From contig JAGHGS010000026.1 in the NCBI GenBank assembly GCA_017888105.1, positions 1-30,431 on the forward strand: a stretch of 30,431 nt of DNA. The letters are read 5' to 3'. Of this stretch, positions 15,195 through 22,928 are shown piece by piece (positions within the stretch are counted from its first letter, which is position 1; each line of letters starts with the position of its first letter). The position numbers were made by a program, and so were the translations under genes. Source of the stretch: Bacilli bacterium. Lineage in GTDB: Bacteria; Bacillota_I; Bacilli_A; RF39; UBA660. The notes under the pieces are model-generated. The model was not told where the DNA came from. It did not search any database and saw only the letters and a list, made by a program, of their open reading frames with translations.

Positions 15195-16319
15195 CTATGA
15201 TTTTGTTATTCTTTCATATTCTCTTAAAAAATAATCATCTGTCATACCAGCGATATAATCAATTACAATTCTAGTATCACTATTTGTTTTTCGATATTCA
15301 TTTGCCATGTTTTTCAAATAAGAATGAATGATTGGTGATTTTTCATTCTTATTTTTCAAATCTTCTAGATATGTTTTAAATAAAGTTTCAAATTTATGAG
15401 TTAAATTCTCCACCTCTTCTTTGGTCATTGCTTTATTATATATATGTTCATAATTAAATTTTTTTAGCTTTACTATTGCTTCATATACATGATCGCTCAA
15501 TTTAATAAAATCTTTATTATAACTGTTTTTTATAATATCTAATATGCATGTATTTACAATATCTTTTGTGGTTGTCCCTAAAACGGAAGTAATCTCTTTT
15601 GGAATTTCTTCTCTTTTTAAAATATTTAGTCTTACTGCATCATCAATATCTCTTCCTAAATAAGCGATTAAGTCGCTTACTCTTACTACACATCCTTCTA
15701 AAGTCATGGGACGCATCGTTGCTAAAACATTTTTATCTTGATAACTACTTTGATATTCTTCTAAAAAATCTTTTACTGTTTTCTTTTTAGGATAATATTC
15801 TCCTAACGCGAACTCTCCATTATGACACATAATAGCATCTAATACTTGTACTGTTATATTTAAGCCTTTCCCATAATTTTCTAAGAACATTAAGTTTCGA
15901 ACACTTTCAATATTATGATTAAAATATCCTTCATGATATTTTAAACTTAAATCATTTAAAATATATTCTCCTTGATGTCCAAAGGGAACATGACCTAAAT
16001 CGTGACCTAAAGCAGCCGCTTCAATTAAATCTTCATTTAGACTTAAAGCTCTTCCGATTGTTCTGGCAATTTTACTTACAAACTGAACATGAATCATTCT
16101 TCTTGCTACATGATCGTGATAGGTGTTTGAGAAAACTTGTGTTTTATCTTGGTATCGAATAAATGCTAGAGAATAAATAATTCGATCAATGTCCCTGAAA
16201 AAAGGAGTTCGAATATCATTTGTATGTTGTTTTAAGTAGATCGCTTCTTCATCTTTACAAGCATATTCACTTAAATATTCATTATGATTTTTCATATTTA
16301 AATATATTTCTTCTTTCAT
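15195..16319 (-). CDS. dGTPase-like HD-domain triphosphohydrolase
   Basis: 374-aa metal-dependent phosphohydrolase of the dGTP triphosphohydrolase-like family, which splits dNTPs into the nucleoside and triphosphate. The HD metal ligands are seen in H77 (RRMIH), H106-D107 (LGHDLGHVPFGHQGE) and a later Asp in RVSDLIAYLGRDID. The N-terminal half has RTPFFRDIDRIIYSLAFIRYQDKTQVF, the family block, and the C-terminus has IDYIAGMTDDYFLREY, also typical. AGGAGG precedes the ATG. It is between recX and an unknown membrane protein; a role in dNTP pool control is by family. Confidence 0.9.
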   Translation of the reverse strand: MKEEIYLNMKNHNEYLSEYACKDEEAIYLKQHTNDIRTPFFRDIDRIIYSLAFIRYQDKTQVFSNTYHDHVARRMIHVQFVSKIARTIGRALSLNEDLIEAAALGHDLGHVPFGHQGEYILNDLSLKYHEGYFNHNIESVRNLMFLENYGKGLNITVQVLDAIMCHNGEFALGEYYPKKKTVKDFLEEYQSSYQDKNVLATMRPMTLEGCVVRVSDLIAYLGRDIDDAVRLNILKREEIPKEITSVLGTTTKDIVNTCILDIIKNSYNKDFIKLSDHVYEAIVKLKKFNYEHIYNKAMTKEEVENLTHKFETLFKTYLEDLKNKNEKSPIIHSYLKNMANEYRKTNSDTRIVIDYIAGMTDDYFLREYERITKS

Positions 16320-16350
16320 AGTTCCTCCTTTTTAACTATAACAAAAATCA

Positions 16351-16380
16351 AGAAAAAAATAAATCCTAAATTTAGGATTT
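16351..16380 (-). terminator. Terminator of the 457-aa membrane protein gene
   Basis: The 20-nt palindrome AAATCCTAAATTTAGGATTT (16361-16380) is followed on the minus strand by ATTTTTTTCTTG. The stem overlaps the stop codon at 16379. Confidence 0.8.
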
Positions 16381-17752
16381 ATATAATGTTTAAAGAATTA
16401 GAAATTCCGAAATTTTCAAATATTTTGAGAAGATTTTGTTCGATTATACTTTGTTCTTCTTCAGTTAAAGTATTTACGTCTACACTATCCGTAATATCTA
16501 ATGGTATTACTTCCTCTTTCACAATATTTAGATTACCTTTTAATTCTATATTATTAGTTGTACCATAACTTTCTTCTTCTAAATTTATTAAAATATCGCC
16601 ATTCCATTCATCTTTTGATTGTTTTATGTTGGTAAATTCTATATAGATTTTATTTTTCGTACCATAATTTGTAGTAGTAATTTCTATTTTTCTTGATTCT
16701 GATTTATCTTGAAGAGTTACACTTAATATTTCTTCATCATATTCATTGTATGCAAGATTTATTGTATTATCTTTATGGCTTAAAGTAAGATTTGTATATT
16801 CATCCCCTATTATTAAATCAAATTGCTCTTCATTTGTAAAACGAATTATAGCTTCTTCTTGTACCATTACATTTCCAGCGATTAATTTATTTTTATTGGT
16901 ATATAAATTTATAACCATTTCTTCATAATCATTTAATTCATACTCTTCTTTTAGACTATTTATGATATCCTCTTTATCTATTCCTGTAACATTGCTTATA
17001 GCTGCTAGTAAATTTTCATTTTCACTTATTTTATCACTAATAAAATTTAAAGTTCGTTTTATATTTTCTTTATCTAATAAATAAGTGGCTTTTTTGCATT
17101 TCATGTTTTTACTACCAATTTTTATTGTTTCTTCGGCTATAGAAAGTTTATTTTCATCTAAAGAAGCAATTAAAATATTTTTTAGTTCTGATAAAATGAT
17201 ATGTAAGTTATCATAATTTATATTCATATTATTCATTTCACTTATATCTATTTCTAATTTTGCTTCTCCTAAATCTAATACTTTGTCATATAGCTCTTCA
17301 CTCTTTAAATAAGCTTTATTATCTAAATAGGATAACATAATGCCTATTATTTTTTTTCCATCACTATTTAAGTTTCCACTTACATTCATTTTCTTCTTTT
17401 GAATATCTAATCCTAATGATAAGTCAATTTCATAATCACTTAATGCATTTAAATCTTCATTATTTGAACTTACGATAAATGAAGTATTAATATTCATTGG
17501 TTCATTTGCAAAATTTAATTTAAACTCTTGATTTAAATTATCTTTTAAATATCCATCTAATAACTCATAAGTTTCCGTAATGGCTTTTTTATAAATATTT
17601 CTTGGGTTTGAGTTTAATTTTTCAAATCCAACCCATAATCCTATTCCAACTGCAATTAATAATAATACTAAAATAAGGATTATTTTTCCCTTTTTCTTTG
17701 GGCTTTTTTCTTTTATTTCTGGTTGCTCCACTTTTTTTTCAATTTCTTCCAT
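16379..17752 (-). CDS. Membrane-anchored extracellular protein of unknown function
   Basis: 457 aa with one N-terminal membrane helix (about 24-45, IILILVLLLIAVGIGLWVGF) after a Lys/Glu-rich cytoplasmic tail. The outer part is long, Asn/Ile/Leu-rich and mostly beta-strand, with alternating patterns such as YEIDLSLGLDIQKKKMNVSGNLN and RKIEITTTNYGTKNKIYIEFTN. This recalls the DUF6583-type or lipoprotein-like beta-sheet proteins of gut Firmicutes, but the match is only general. The ATG at 17752 is chosen, with AAGGTG upstream, over a GTG four codons earlier. It is downstream of the amidase in the same direction, 64 nt apart. Confidence 0.75.
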   Translation of the reverse strand: MEEIEKKVEQPEIKEKSPKKKGKIILILVLLLIAVGIGLWVGFEKLNSNPRNIYKKAITETYELLDGYLKDNLNQEFKLNFANEPMNINTSFIVSSNNEDLNALSDYEIDLSLGLDIQKKKMNVSGNLNSDGKKIIGIMLSYLDNKAYLKSEELYDKVLDLGEAKLEIDISEMNNMNINYDNLHIILSELKNILIASLDENKLSIAEETIKIGSKNMKCKKATYLLDKENIKRTLNFISDKISENENLLAAISNVTGIDKEDIINSLKEEYELNDYEEMVINLYTNKNKLIAGNVMVQEEAIIRFTNEEQFDLIIGDEYTNLTLSHKDNTINLAYNEYDEEILSVTLQDKSESRKIEITTTNYGTKNKIYIEFTNIKQSKDEWNGDILINLEEESYGTTNNIELKGNLNIVKEEVIPLDITDSVDVNTLTEEEQSIIEQNLLKIFENFGISNSLNII

Positions 17753-17816
17753 AACTACACACACCTTTTCTTTAAATTATATTACTATTGTAACAAATAT
17801 TTCTTACTTTTACTAT

Positions 17817-19634
17817 TTATTTTCTTACCTTTTTGTAAAGATTTGTAATCTTTTTCATAAGTATTCGGTAAATTAATACAAAGATAATTGTTCCTATTAG
17901 AATAAATACAAAAATAATCGTTACAAAAACATTTATATTATTTTCTTTAGATTTACTTTCTTCTTTTTTTTCTTTTTCTTCTAATTCTAATTTTTCATAT
18001 TCTTCTAAAAGAAGAGTTGCTTCTCTTTCATTTACTTCCTCATTATTTGTACTATAGTTTAAGAAATATTCTTTCGTTTTACTTGTAAGACGATTTTCTT
18101 CTTGTTCATAATGAGTCATTAATTTTTCAATATAATCAGGAATTTCATACAAAGATGGAGTAAGAGTACTATTGGTTAAAGAAATATTAAGGGATTGTTC
18201 AAAAAGATTTGTGACTGAATATAATAAATTTTCTTCTCCTTTTAAACTAAAGAATTCTAGACCATATGAAAATTCATCAATGTATCCCATTGGAACTGTA
18301 AGAGATGGATAGCCAATTACACTTCCTAAAAAACTTCCTGGTGCAGAAGCGCTTTTTCCACTATTTAAAGTAAATACTTTATTTTTCGTTGTAGGATAAA
18401 CAATTAAATCGAGATCATACTCGTTAAATACATCTAATATATAATTTTCTAAAATTGTTTTTTTCTTGGCGTTTGTATTTGCATCGTACATCCATCCATC
18501 ATTACATCCCGACAAATATCCATTTAAACTATATATTTTCCCTTTCGGCTTAGCAAGTTCTTGAAAGCTTCTTATTGTACCTGTAGTTCCTTTTATATAT
18601 TCATTAAAACCATCGCAAAAAGAATCTCCACTCATTGTTGAAGTGGTTATATTGTAATAATAACTATTTAATAATTCATCAATATAAACAATTTGAGCGC
18701 CATTTTGTTCTAATAAAGTTATTTTTTCTTTAGCTAAATTGTATATGTCTTCATCTGTTTTACTATTTACCCGAATACTACTTGATGTTCCTTTTAAATA
18801 ACTGTTAATGACTCCAATTTTGATTCCATCTAAAGTTTCTAAATTAGGGTCATAATCTTTTCCTTCATCATTTATAATGCTTAAAATAATAGCATTATCT
18901 TCTACTGTTTTAGATAAAATACCAACAGTATCTCGTGTTGTATCATATGGAATCACTCCATCTGCACTTATTAGTCCTAAGGAAGGTCGCAAGCCTACTA
19001 AACCGGCAGCGGCTGCAGGTAATCTTACGGATGAGTTAGTATCTGTACCAAGTGATGCCGCTGCAAAAGAAGCAGAAACTGCAACAGCACTACCTCCACT
19101 AGAACCATAGGGAGTATAACTTGTATTAAAAACATTTTTAACGGAACCGTAACTACTATTGGAATTGCTAGCAGCAAAGGCAAATTCACTCATATTGGTA
19201 CTTGCTAAAATAATAGCACCAGCCTCTTTTAATTTTTTTATTACTTCTGCATCTTCTAGAGGATAATTATCACTTAATGCAGCGGATCCAGCTGTAGTTG
19301 CAAGTCCAGTTACATCAATGTTTGTTTTTACAACAATTGGTATTCCATGAAGAATACTTCTTACTTTACCACTTTCTCGTTCTTCATCCAGTTCTTTTGC
19401 TTCATTAAGGGCATTTTCATTAATTTCTCTTATCGCATTAAACTCTTGATTATAAGCATCAATTCTTTCTAAATAAAGGGTTACTAACAATTCACTCGTT
19501 AAATAGCCTTTATCTAGAGCATCAGCCAGTTGTGTAATACTCATAGAAGTAATATCTACTACTGCTTTTGTATTTGCTAAAACAGTACATGGATAAAATA
19601 AAAGAATCACCAATAATATTTTTAAATATTTCAT
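17817..19634 (-). CDS. Secreted, membrane-anchored amidase-signature enzyme
   Basis: 605 aa. The signal peptide is MKYLKILLVILLFYPCTVLA. An amidase-signature domain (about 27-500) follows with the Ser-cisSer-Lys triad: K103 (VVKTNID), S179 (GSSGGSA) and S202 (DTNSSVRLPA; many relatives have DIGGS). Then comes a charged coiled coil (EREATLLLEEYEKLELEEKEKKEE) and one C-terminal membrane helix with a basic tail. The catalytic domain would therefore face outside, held to the membrane. The family includes GatA, but the signal peptide and lack of gatC/gatB exclude the tRNA enzyme. The substrate is unknown. The start at 19634 follows GAGGT; a frame start 20 codons earlier would disrupt the signal peptide. 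Tandem Spo0A boxes lie about 70 nt upstream. Confidence 0.88.
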   Translation of the reverse strand: MKYLKILLVILLFYPCTVLANTKAVVDITSMSITQLADALDKGYLTSELLVTLYLERIDAYNQEFNAIREINENALNEAKELDEERESGKVRSILHGIPIVVKTNIDVTGLATTAGSAALSDNYPLEDAEVIKKLKEAGAIILASTNMSEFAFAASNSNSSYGSVKNVFNTSYTPYGSSGGSAVAVSASFAAASLGTDTNSSVRLPAAAAGLVGLRPSLGLISADGVIPYDTTRDTVGILSKTVEDNAIILSIINDEGKDYDPNLETLDGIKIGVINSYLKGTSSSIRVNSKTDEDIYNLAKEKITLLEQNGAQIVYIDELLNSYYYNITTSTMSGDSFCDGFNEYIKGTTGTIRSFQELAKPKGKIYSLNGYLSGCNDGWMYDANTNAKKKTILENYILDVFNEYDLDLIVYPTTKNKVFTLNSGKSASAPGSFLGSVIGYPSLTVPMGYIDEFSYGLEFFSLKGEENLLYSVTNLFEQSLNISLTNSTLTPSLYEIPDYIEKLMTHYEQEENRLTSKTKEYFLNYSTNNEEVNEREATLLLEEYEKLELEEKEKKEESKSKENNINVFVTIIFVFILIGTIIFVLIYRILMKKITNLYKKVRK

Positions 19635-19652
19635 AATATGACCTCTATTTCT

Positions 19653-19680
19653 ATTATATATGATAATTCCTTTAAAAGAA
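19653..19680 (-). promoter_or_regulatory. Candidate amidase promoter
   Basis: Minus-strand TATAAT (19653-19658) is perfect; the -35 region near 19675-19680 reads TTCTTT, a poor match. A good -10 with a weak -35 suits activation from the upstream 0A boxes. The start would be near 19646. Confidence 0.5.
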
Positions 19681-19685
19681 AAGAA

Positions 19686-19726
19686 AAAAAGCAATCTTTC
19701 ATGTCGAATTGTGTCGAACGCTTTTT
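19686..19726 (-). terminator. Terminator-like stem enclosing the 0A boxes
   Basis: AAAAAGC and GCTTTTT (7 bp) flank a 27-nt loop, and on the minus strand the 3' arm continues into TTTC. It could end minus-strand transcripts coming from recO or from antisense transcription across 19730-20045. The long loop makes it uncertain. Confidence 0.4.
19702..19718. promoter_or_regulatory. Tandem Spo0A boxes
   Basis: Two perfect 0A boxes, TGTCGAA at 19702-19708 and again at 19712-19718, are head to tail with a 3-nt gap and a 10-bp period. Phosphorylated Spo0A binds such tandem boxes in B. subtilis sporulation promoters. They lie roughly 56-72 bp before the predicted amidase start site. Confidence 0.7.
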
Positions 19727-19764
19727 CTTGCTTTTTTGATTGTTTAAGTTCATAATAAATAATC

Positions 19765-19998
19765 GTTATTTAACTGGTGGTAGCGCCTGCTTCATTTTGT
19801 TAGTAGTTTAAACTACTGAATTGTTATTCAGGGAGTTAAATGAAAGACAGGTGATGTAAATGGACGAGGAAAAAAAGTACTTATTCATTATAATAATTCT
19901 ACTTGTTTTAGTTTTACTAAAAGCAATGTAGAAGAAAAGACGCTAACGAAAGTATAGCGTCTGCCCAATACGCAGGCGTTATCCACCAAGTGAATAAC
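19765..19998 (+). ncRNA. Candidate folded RNA element enclosing a tiny membrane-peptide ORF
   Basis: The ends pair: TGGTGG...CGCCTGC at 19775-19790 with GCAGGCG...CCACCA at 19972-19988 (13 bp around a small internal loop), and the outer GTTATT/AATAAC can extend it. Inside are a palindromic hairpin AGTAGT-TTAA-ACTACT, the 23-codon ORF, and AGACGCT/AGCGTCT (7 bp). The 351-base gap between amidase and recO has no other gene. 5'-3' closure around a hydrophobic peptide recalls type I toxin mRNAs such as hok. 6S RNA or a MITE are alternatives. Strand is inferred from the ORF. Confidence 0.45.
19860..19931 (+). CDS. 23-aa hydrophobic membrane peptide (possible type I toxin)
   Basis: ATG at 19860 to TAG at 19931. 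The peptide has an acidic/basic head (MDEEKKY), a single hydrophobic helix rich in Ile, Leu and Val, and ends LLKAM. AGGTGA is 6 nt upstream. Just before it is a four-codon leader ORF (Met-Lys-Asp-Arg, stop) with its own GGGAG SD; the leader's stop TGA overlaps the peptide's SD, so initiation may be coupled as in mok/hok. It lies within a folded element between two minus-strand genes. Similar size and make-up are seen in type I toxins, but no known family (Fst, Ldr, TxpA) is matched. Confidence 0.5.
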   Translation: MDEEKKYLFIIIILLVLVLLKAM

Positions 19999-20045
19999 AC
20001 TTACATATTTATTATAAGATATCTTTTTTATTTTAGCAATCTTTT

Positions 20046-20765
20046 TTATAATATCTTTTTTAGAAAATCTTTACTTTTTAAATATAATCCGGTATATCGG
20101 TCATAATAAATGTTTAAAAAATGATTGATTTCATTTTTTACTTTATCACTAATTTTTAATTTACTAATACTTTTAATATCTACATAATAATACATACGTA
20201 ATAGTCCTATTGTTTTTTTATCTACTATTAACTCATTTTGATAACAATTTGAACAAATATATCCTCCTCTATCTCCATCAATTGTAATAATATTTACTTT
20301 TGATCCACATGATACACAAGAATCTAGATTTAATCCTACTCCTAAATAATCTAAGTATTTTATTTCTAAAATATTTGCTAGTACTAAAGGGTCTAACCCT
20401 TCTTCTATTTTTAAAATAGCATTTATATAATCTTCATATAAATTTTCGGTTGTTTGTTTTAAAACTTGGGTGGTTAGTTCTGTTATATAATTGACATAAC
20501 TAAGTAATATTATATCATTTTTTATTTTACTTAATGGATTTATTACATCAACACTACTTAGAGTTGATAGTTTATTTTCTTTATAATAAATATTAAATCT
20601 TCCATATGTAAATTTTAGAGTTGTTGCCCGAAATGGACTTTTTAGACTCTTGGCACCTTTGCACATGATTGATATTATTCCTTCTGTTGTATATACATGA
20701 ATGATTTTCGATGTTTCTCCATAGGGAATTTCTCTTACAATCATACCTTCAATTTCTCTTAACAT
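20046..20765 (-). CDS. recO: DNA repair protein RecO
   Basis: 239-aa recombination mediator that loads RecA and anneals strands. N-terminal OB fold begins MLREIEGMIVREIPYGETSKIIHVYT; the helical C-terminal domain contains the zinc finger C-x2-C ... C-x2-C (CVSCGSK and CSNCYQ). The ATG at 20765 is preferred over an in-frame TTG that is too close to AGGA. In Bacilli recO follows era and yqzL; here a cassette and a decayed nuclease gene separate them. Confidence 0.93.
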   Translation of the reverse strand: MLREIEGMIVREIPYGETSKIIHVYTTEGIISIMCKGAKSLKSPFRATTLKFTYGRFNIYYKENKLSTLSSVDVINPLSKIKNDIILLSYVNYITELTTQVLKQTTENLYEDYINAILKIEEGLDPLVLANILEIKYLDYLGVGLNLDSCVSCGSKVNIITIDGDRGGYICSNCYQNELIVDKKTIGLLRMYYYVDIKSISKLKISDKVKNEINHFLNIYYDRYTGLYLKSKDFLKKIL

Positions 20766-20827
20766 AGTTATCAATTCCTAACTTGAATATATTTTTTATT
20801 TTCTCCTAATCTCTTTTTTATTTTAGC

Positions 20828-21408
20828 TTAATTTTGATAATTTTTCAATATTTCTTGCTTTAACTCATAATATAAGGGAATGATATTATCATCTCTAACA
20901 AAATTAATAATAAATTTATCACTTTCTTTGGAAATTATAATACCTATTGTTCTATTATGAAATATTTATAAAATAATTATGATTATCTTGAACTAATTTA
21001 TATTGATGAGCAATATAGGCAAAACCCTGCTCTAATTGTTTAAAAAAGTAATCAAGGTTAGCTAAAATATTTAGTTCTAAATCATGTTCATTAGTTACTT
21101 TACTTTGAATAGGAATAATAATTGGATTTTTCATATCTGTAGTAATAGAATATGTTTTCAGTGTTTCTATTTCAATTTTTTTAGGTTTATTCAATAATCT
21201 TTTTCTTTATTAATTCATTACCATATTTTGACCTAAAGCTTCCACCTTGGGCTTCCACAATAATTTTGCCGATGTGCAAGGATGTTTCTACTAAGCTATA
21301 ATTTTCTTCTATTCTTCTTGCTCTTTTTCCTATTTCATTTTTCTTAATTAAAACACTTATTTTATATTGTAAAGAGCTAATTTTATAAAATGAAAAAGCC
21401 ATTAACAA
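20828..21408 (-). pseudogene. Degraded DUF1016 (YhcG-type) nuclease gene
   Basis: Three fragments in sequence on the minus strand. The first (21187-21408) has the YhcG_N motif YSLVETSLHIGKIIVEAQGG...RSKYGNELIKK. The second (20955-21194) has the C-terminal PDDEXK-like portion, LDYFFKQLEQGFAYIAHQYKL..HNYFINI. The third, in another frame (about 20828-20955), reads TIGIIISKESDKFIINFV and matches the final strand of the same family. The middle (catalytic core DLxFYNR..FKPEYAGQM) and most of the N-terminal domain are missing, so deletions and a frameshift have killed it. Such nucleases are often found in defence islands. It lies beside cassette 2, and both may have arrived by transfer. Confidence 0.62.
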
Positions 21409-21433
21409 AATTTTACTTTGTCAATAGCTTTAA

Positions 21434-22732
21434 TTAAGAAACAACGAATGGGTTTGATGCAGTGCCATTTCCCTCGGAAAATTGTGTATCAGCCTTCAGA
21501 TTTATTACTGGACGGACACCATATGTGTAATCTACACCGGCGCCGTAGTCGATCCTACCATTCGGATCTACTGCAAACACGAGAGCCCAACTGAGATATC
21601 CAGATGGAGATGTGGTCCAATATTCTTGATTTGTATATAGGTAATAGCCTTGATTACTTGTTCCTTGTACTCCTCCTGCATATGCCATTTCATCGACACT
21701 AATTAATCCGATCGGATAGGTCAATGCTCTATTTCCATCACTACTTCCGCTTGTTGTATATAAATCACTATCGTTCTCACATTCAAAGGCTGGCTGCTTA
21801 TTTGTTACTAATCTAATATATGCTCCATAGTAGGTATAAGTTGTCTCTGTTCCTCCTGAACCATTGCTACTGCTACTACTTGTACTTGGCGTTCTATCTC
21901 CACAGAATCCTGCATTTCCATCTAAATCTTCTGCATAACTTGATAGATTACTCGTATACCAACTATTTAATGCTGTTAAGATTGTACTATTTGTTCCGGT
22001 TCCATGGACATTATTGGTTGTGTATTTTAATCCTACATATGCATTATTATTATGCGAACTATTAAATGCACTTGTTCCTATTTGTGTTTCTGTTCCAGTT
22101 TCATTAGTGCTTGTTCCCTGATAGATTAATCTTAAACTTCCATCTTCATTGATTCTTATGATGCGCCAATAGAACCCTCCAAATCTTACCCAGTTATCAC
22201 TTGGATTTCCTGCAAAATAATAGGTTCTTCCTTTACTGGTATCTTCATAATAAATTGTTCCAGTTGTATCTTCTGTTACTGTTACACTAAAGTCTGTTCT
22301 TGTTGCTAAGTTTTTTCCTGCTAATATTGTTTCTGACGCACTTGGCATATATTCATCAAAATATAATGTACATTTTGTTCCTTTCGTTGTATATGGACTA
22401 ATACTAAAAGATTTTGTATTACTATTATAATTAAGCGTTAAATTTTGGATCGTACTTCCATCTTTATAGGTACATGTACTTTGAGTAGTATCTAGTGTAT
22501 ATTTTTTACTACTATCTAACTCTGTTGCTTCTTCTCCATTAATATATAATCCTACGATATTTAAATCCGCCAAACTATAATTAATTGTTCCATTAACAAG
22601 TGGAATACTTTGTGTTGTTCTGTATTTTGCTTTCGTAAATGTTAGAATACAGGCTGAAATAATTGCTACTATCACAATTCCTATTATGATATTTCTTTTT
22701 AAGCGGCTTTTCTTTAACACTTCAAATTTCAT
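21434..22732 (-). CDS. Secreted protein with C-type-lectin-like, DGR-type variable domain (cassette 2)
   Basis: 432 aa, intact paralogue of the gene at 5047-6310. Order: basic MKFEVLKKSRLKRN; a membrane segment (IIIGIVIVAIISACILTF); a shared domain ending CTLYFDEY with two Cys; a variable linker; a lectin-like/DUF6273-like domain with VRFGGFYWRIIRINEDGS, AYVGLKYT, LNSWYTSNLS, GFCGDR and PIGLISVDE; then EYWTTSP-variable-GVRPVINL. The N-terminal 90 residues are nearly identical between copies and the rest diverges. SD AGGAGA precedes ATG 22732. The protein is likely anchored by its N-terminus with the lectin-like domain outside. It lies between recO and era, unlike in Bacillus, and was probably inserted. 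Ligand unknown. Confidence 0.9.
   Translation of the reverse strand: MKFEVLKKSRLKRNIIIGIVIVAIISACILTFTKAKYRTTQSIPLVNGTINYSLADLNIVGLYINGEEATELDSSKKYTLDTTQSTCTYKDGSTIQNLTLNYNSNTKSFSISPYTTKGTKCTLYFDEYMPSASETILAGKNLATRTDFSVTVTEDTTGTIYYEDTSKGRTYYFAGNPSDNWVRFGGFYWRIIRINEDGSLRLIYQGTSTNETGTETQIGTSAFNSSHNNNAYVGLKYTTNNVHGTGTNSTILTALNSWYTSNLSSYAEDLDGNAGFCGDRTPSTSSSSSNGSGGTETTYTYYGAYIRLVTNKQPAFECENDSDLYTTSGSSDGNRALTYPIGLISVDEMAYAGGVQGTSNQGYYLYTNQEYWTTSPSGYLSWALVFAVDPNGRIDYGAGVDYTYGVRPVINLKADTQFSEGNGTASNPFVVS
21486..21620 (-). other. Putative DGR variable region 2
   Basis: Stretch between the YWTTSP and GVRPVINL codons. Positions 21511-21600 hold 46 G/C of 90 (51%), well above the surroundings. Against copy 1 the conserved codons are GCT, GTG, GGT and GTC CGT CCA GTA, while the rest differ and are mostly NNY (TAT, CTC, AGT, GAT, AAT, ATC, GAC, TAC, GGC, GCC, GGT). 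A few are not (GCA, CCG, AGG), which would need A's in other template codons. DGR origin is inferred; no RT is present here. Confidence 0.6.
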
Positions 22733-22747
22733 AAACTCTCTCCTAAC

Positions 22748-22764
22748 ATGATGCTAGGCTTCAT
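22748..22764 (-). promoter_or_regulatory. Leader hairpin before cassette 2 SD
   Basis: On the minus strand ATGAAGCCTAGCATCAT folds with six pairs, one A-A mismatch and loop CTA, ending 16 nt before the ATG, the same as in cassette 1. The T-A pair of copy 1 is C-G here, a compensatory change. The leader can also pair GCTAGG (22812 region) with CCTAGC (22752 region) in an alternative fold. Confidence 0.55.
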
Positions 22765-22825
22765 TTTATTAATCATGAAAATAAACTATCATAGATATAT
22801 GATGAGTTTCCTAGCTTATAGTTAA

Positions 22826-22854
22826 ATTATAAACTTGGATATACCAAAAGTCAA
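22826..22854 (-). promoter_or_regulatory. Sigma-A promoter of cassette 2 surface gene
   Basis: Minus-strand TTGACT (22849-22854) and TATAAT (22826-22831) with a 17-bp spacer. An inverted repeat TTGG-TATAT-CCAA (22835-22847) fills the spacer, a possible operator for the divergent XRE protein, mirroring cassette 1. The leader is about 87 nt and contains the hairpin AAACT(C)ATCAT-N6-ATGATAGTTT. Confidence 0.8.
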
Positions 22855-22928
22855 TAAAAATGTCGCTATTACTTTAATTTTATTTTCGCATAATTATTAA
22901 AATGAGACAATGTTTTTGGTGATGAAAT

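Noticed and set aside
17817..19634. GatA subunit of the tRNA amidotransferase
   Set aside because: The signal peptide, C-terminal membrane helix and absence of gatB/gatC nearby exclude this.
19765..19998. 6S RNA as identity of the folded element
   Set aside because: End pairing fits, but the inside has an ORF with SD and separate hairpins instead of one long rod with a central bubble. Not excluded without a model search.
19765..19998. MITE or insertion-sequence remnant bounded by inverted repeats
   Set aside because: The inverted repeats are imperfect, no target-site duplication is evident and no second copy is seen in the window.
5047..22732. DGR reverse transcriptase, Avd or template repeat within the window
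   Set aside because: No frame shows reverse transcriptase motifs and no AAY-rich repeat of the variable segments was seen; the machinery must be elsewhere if it exists.
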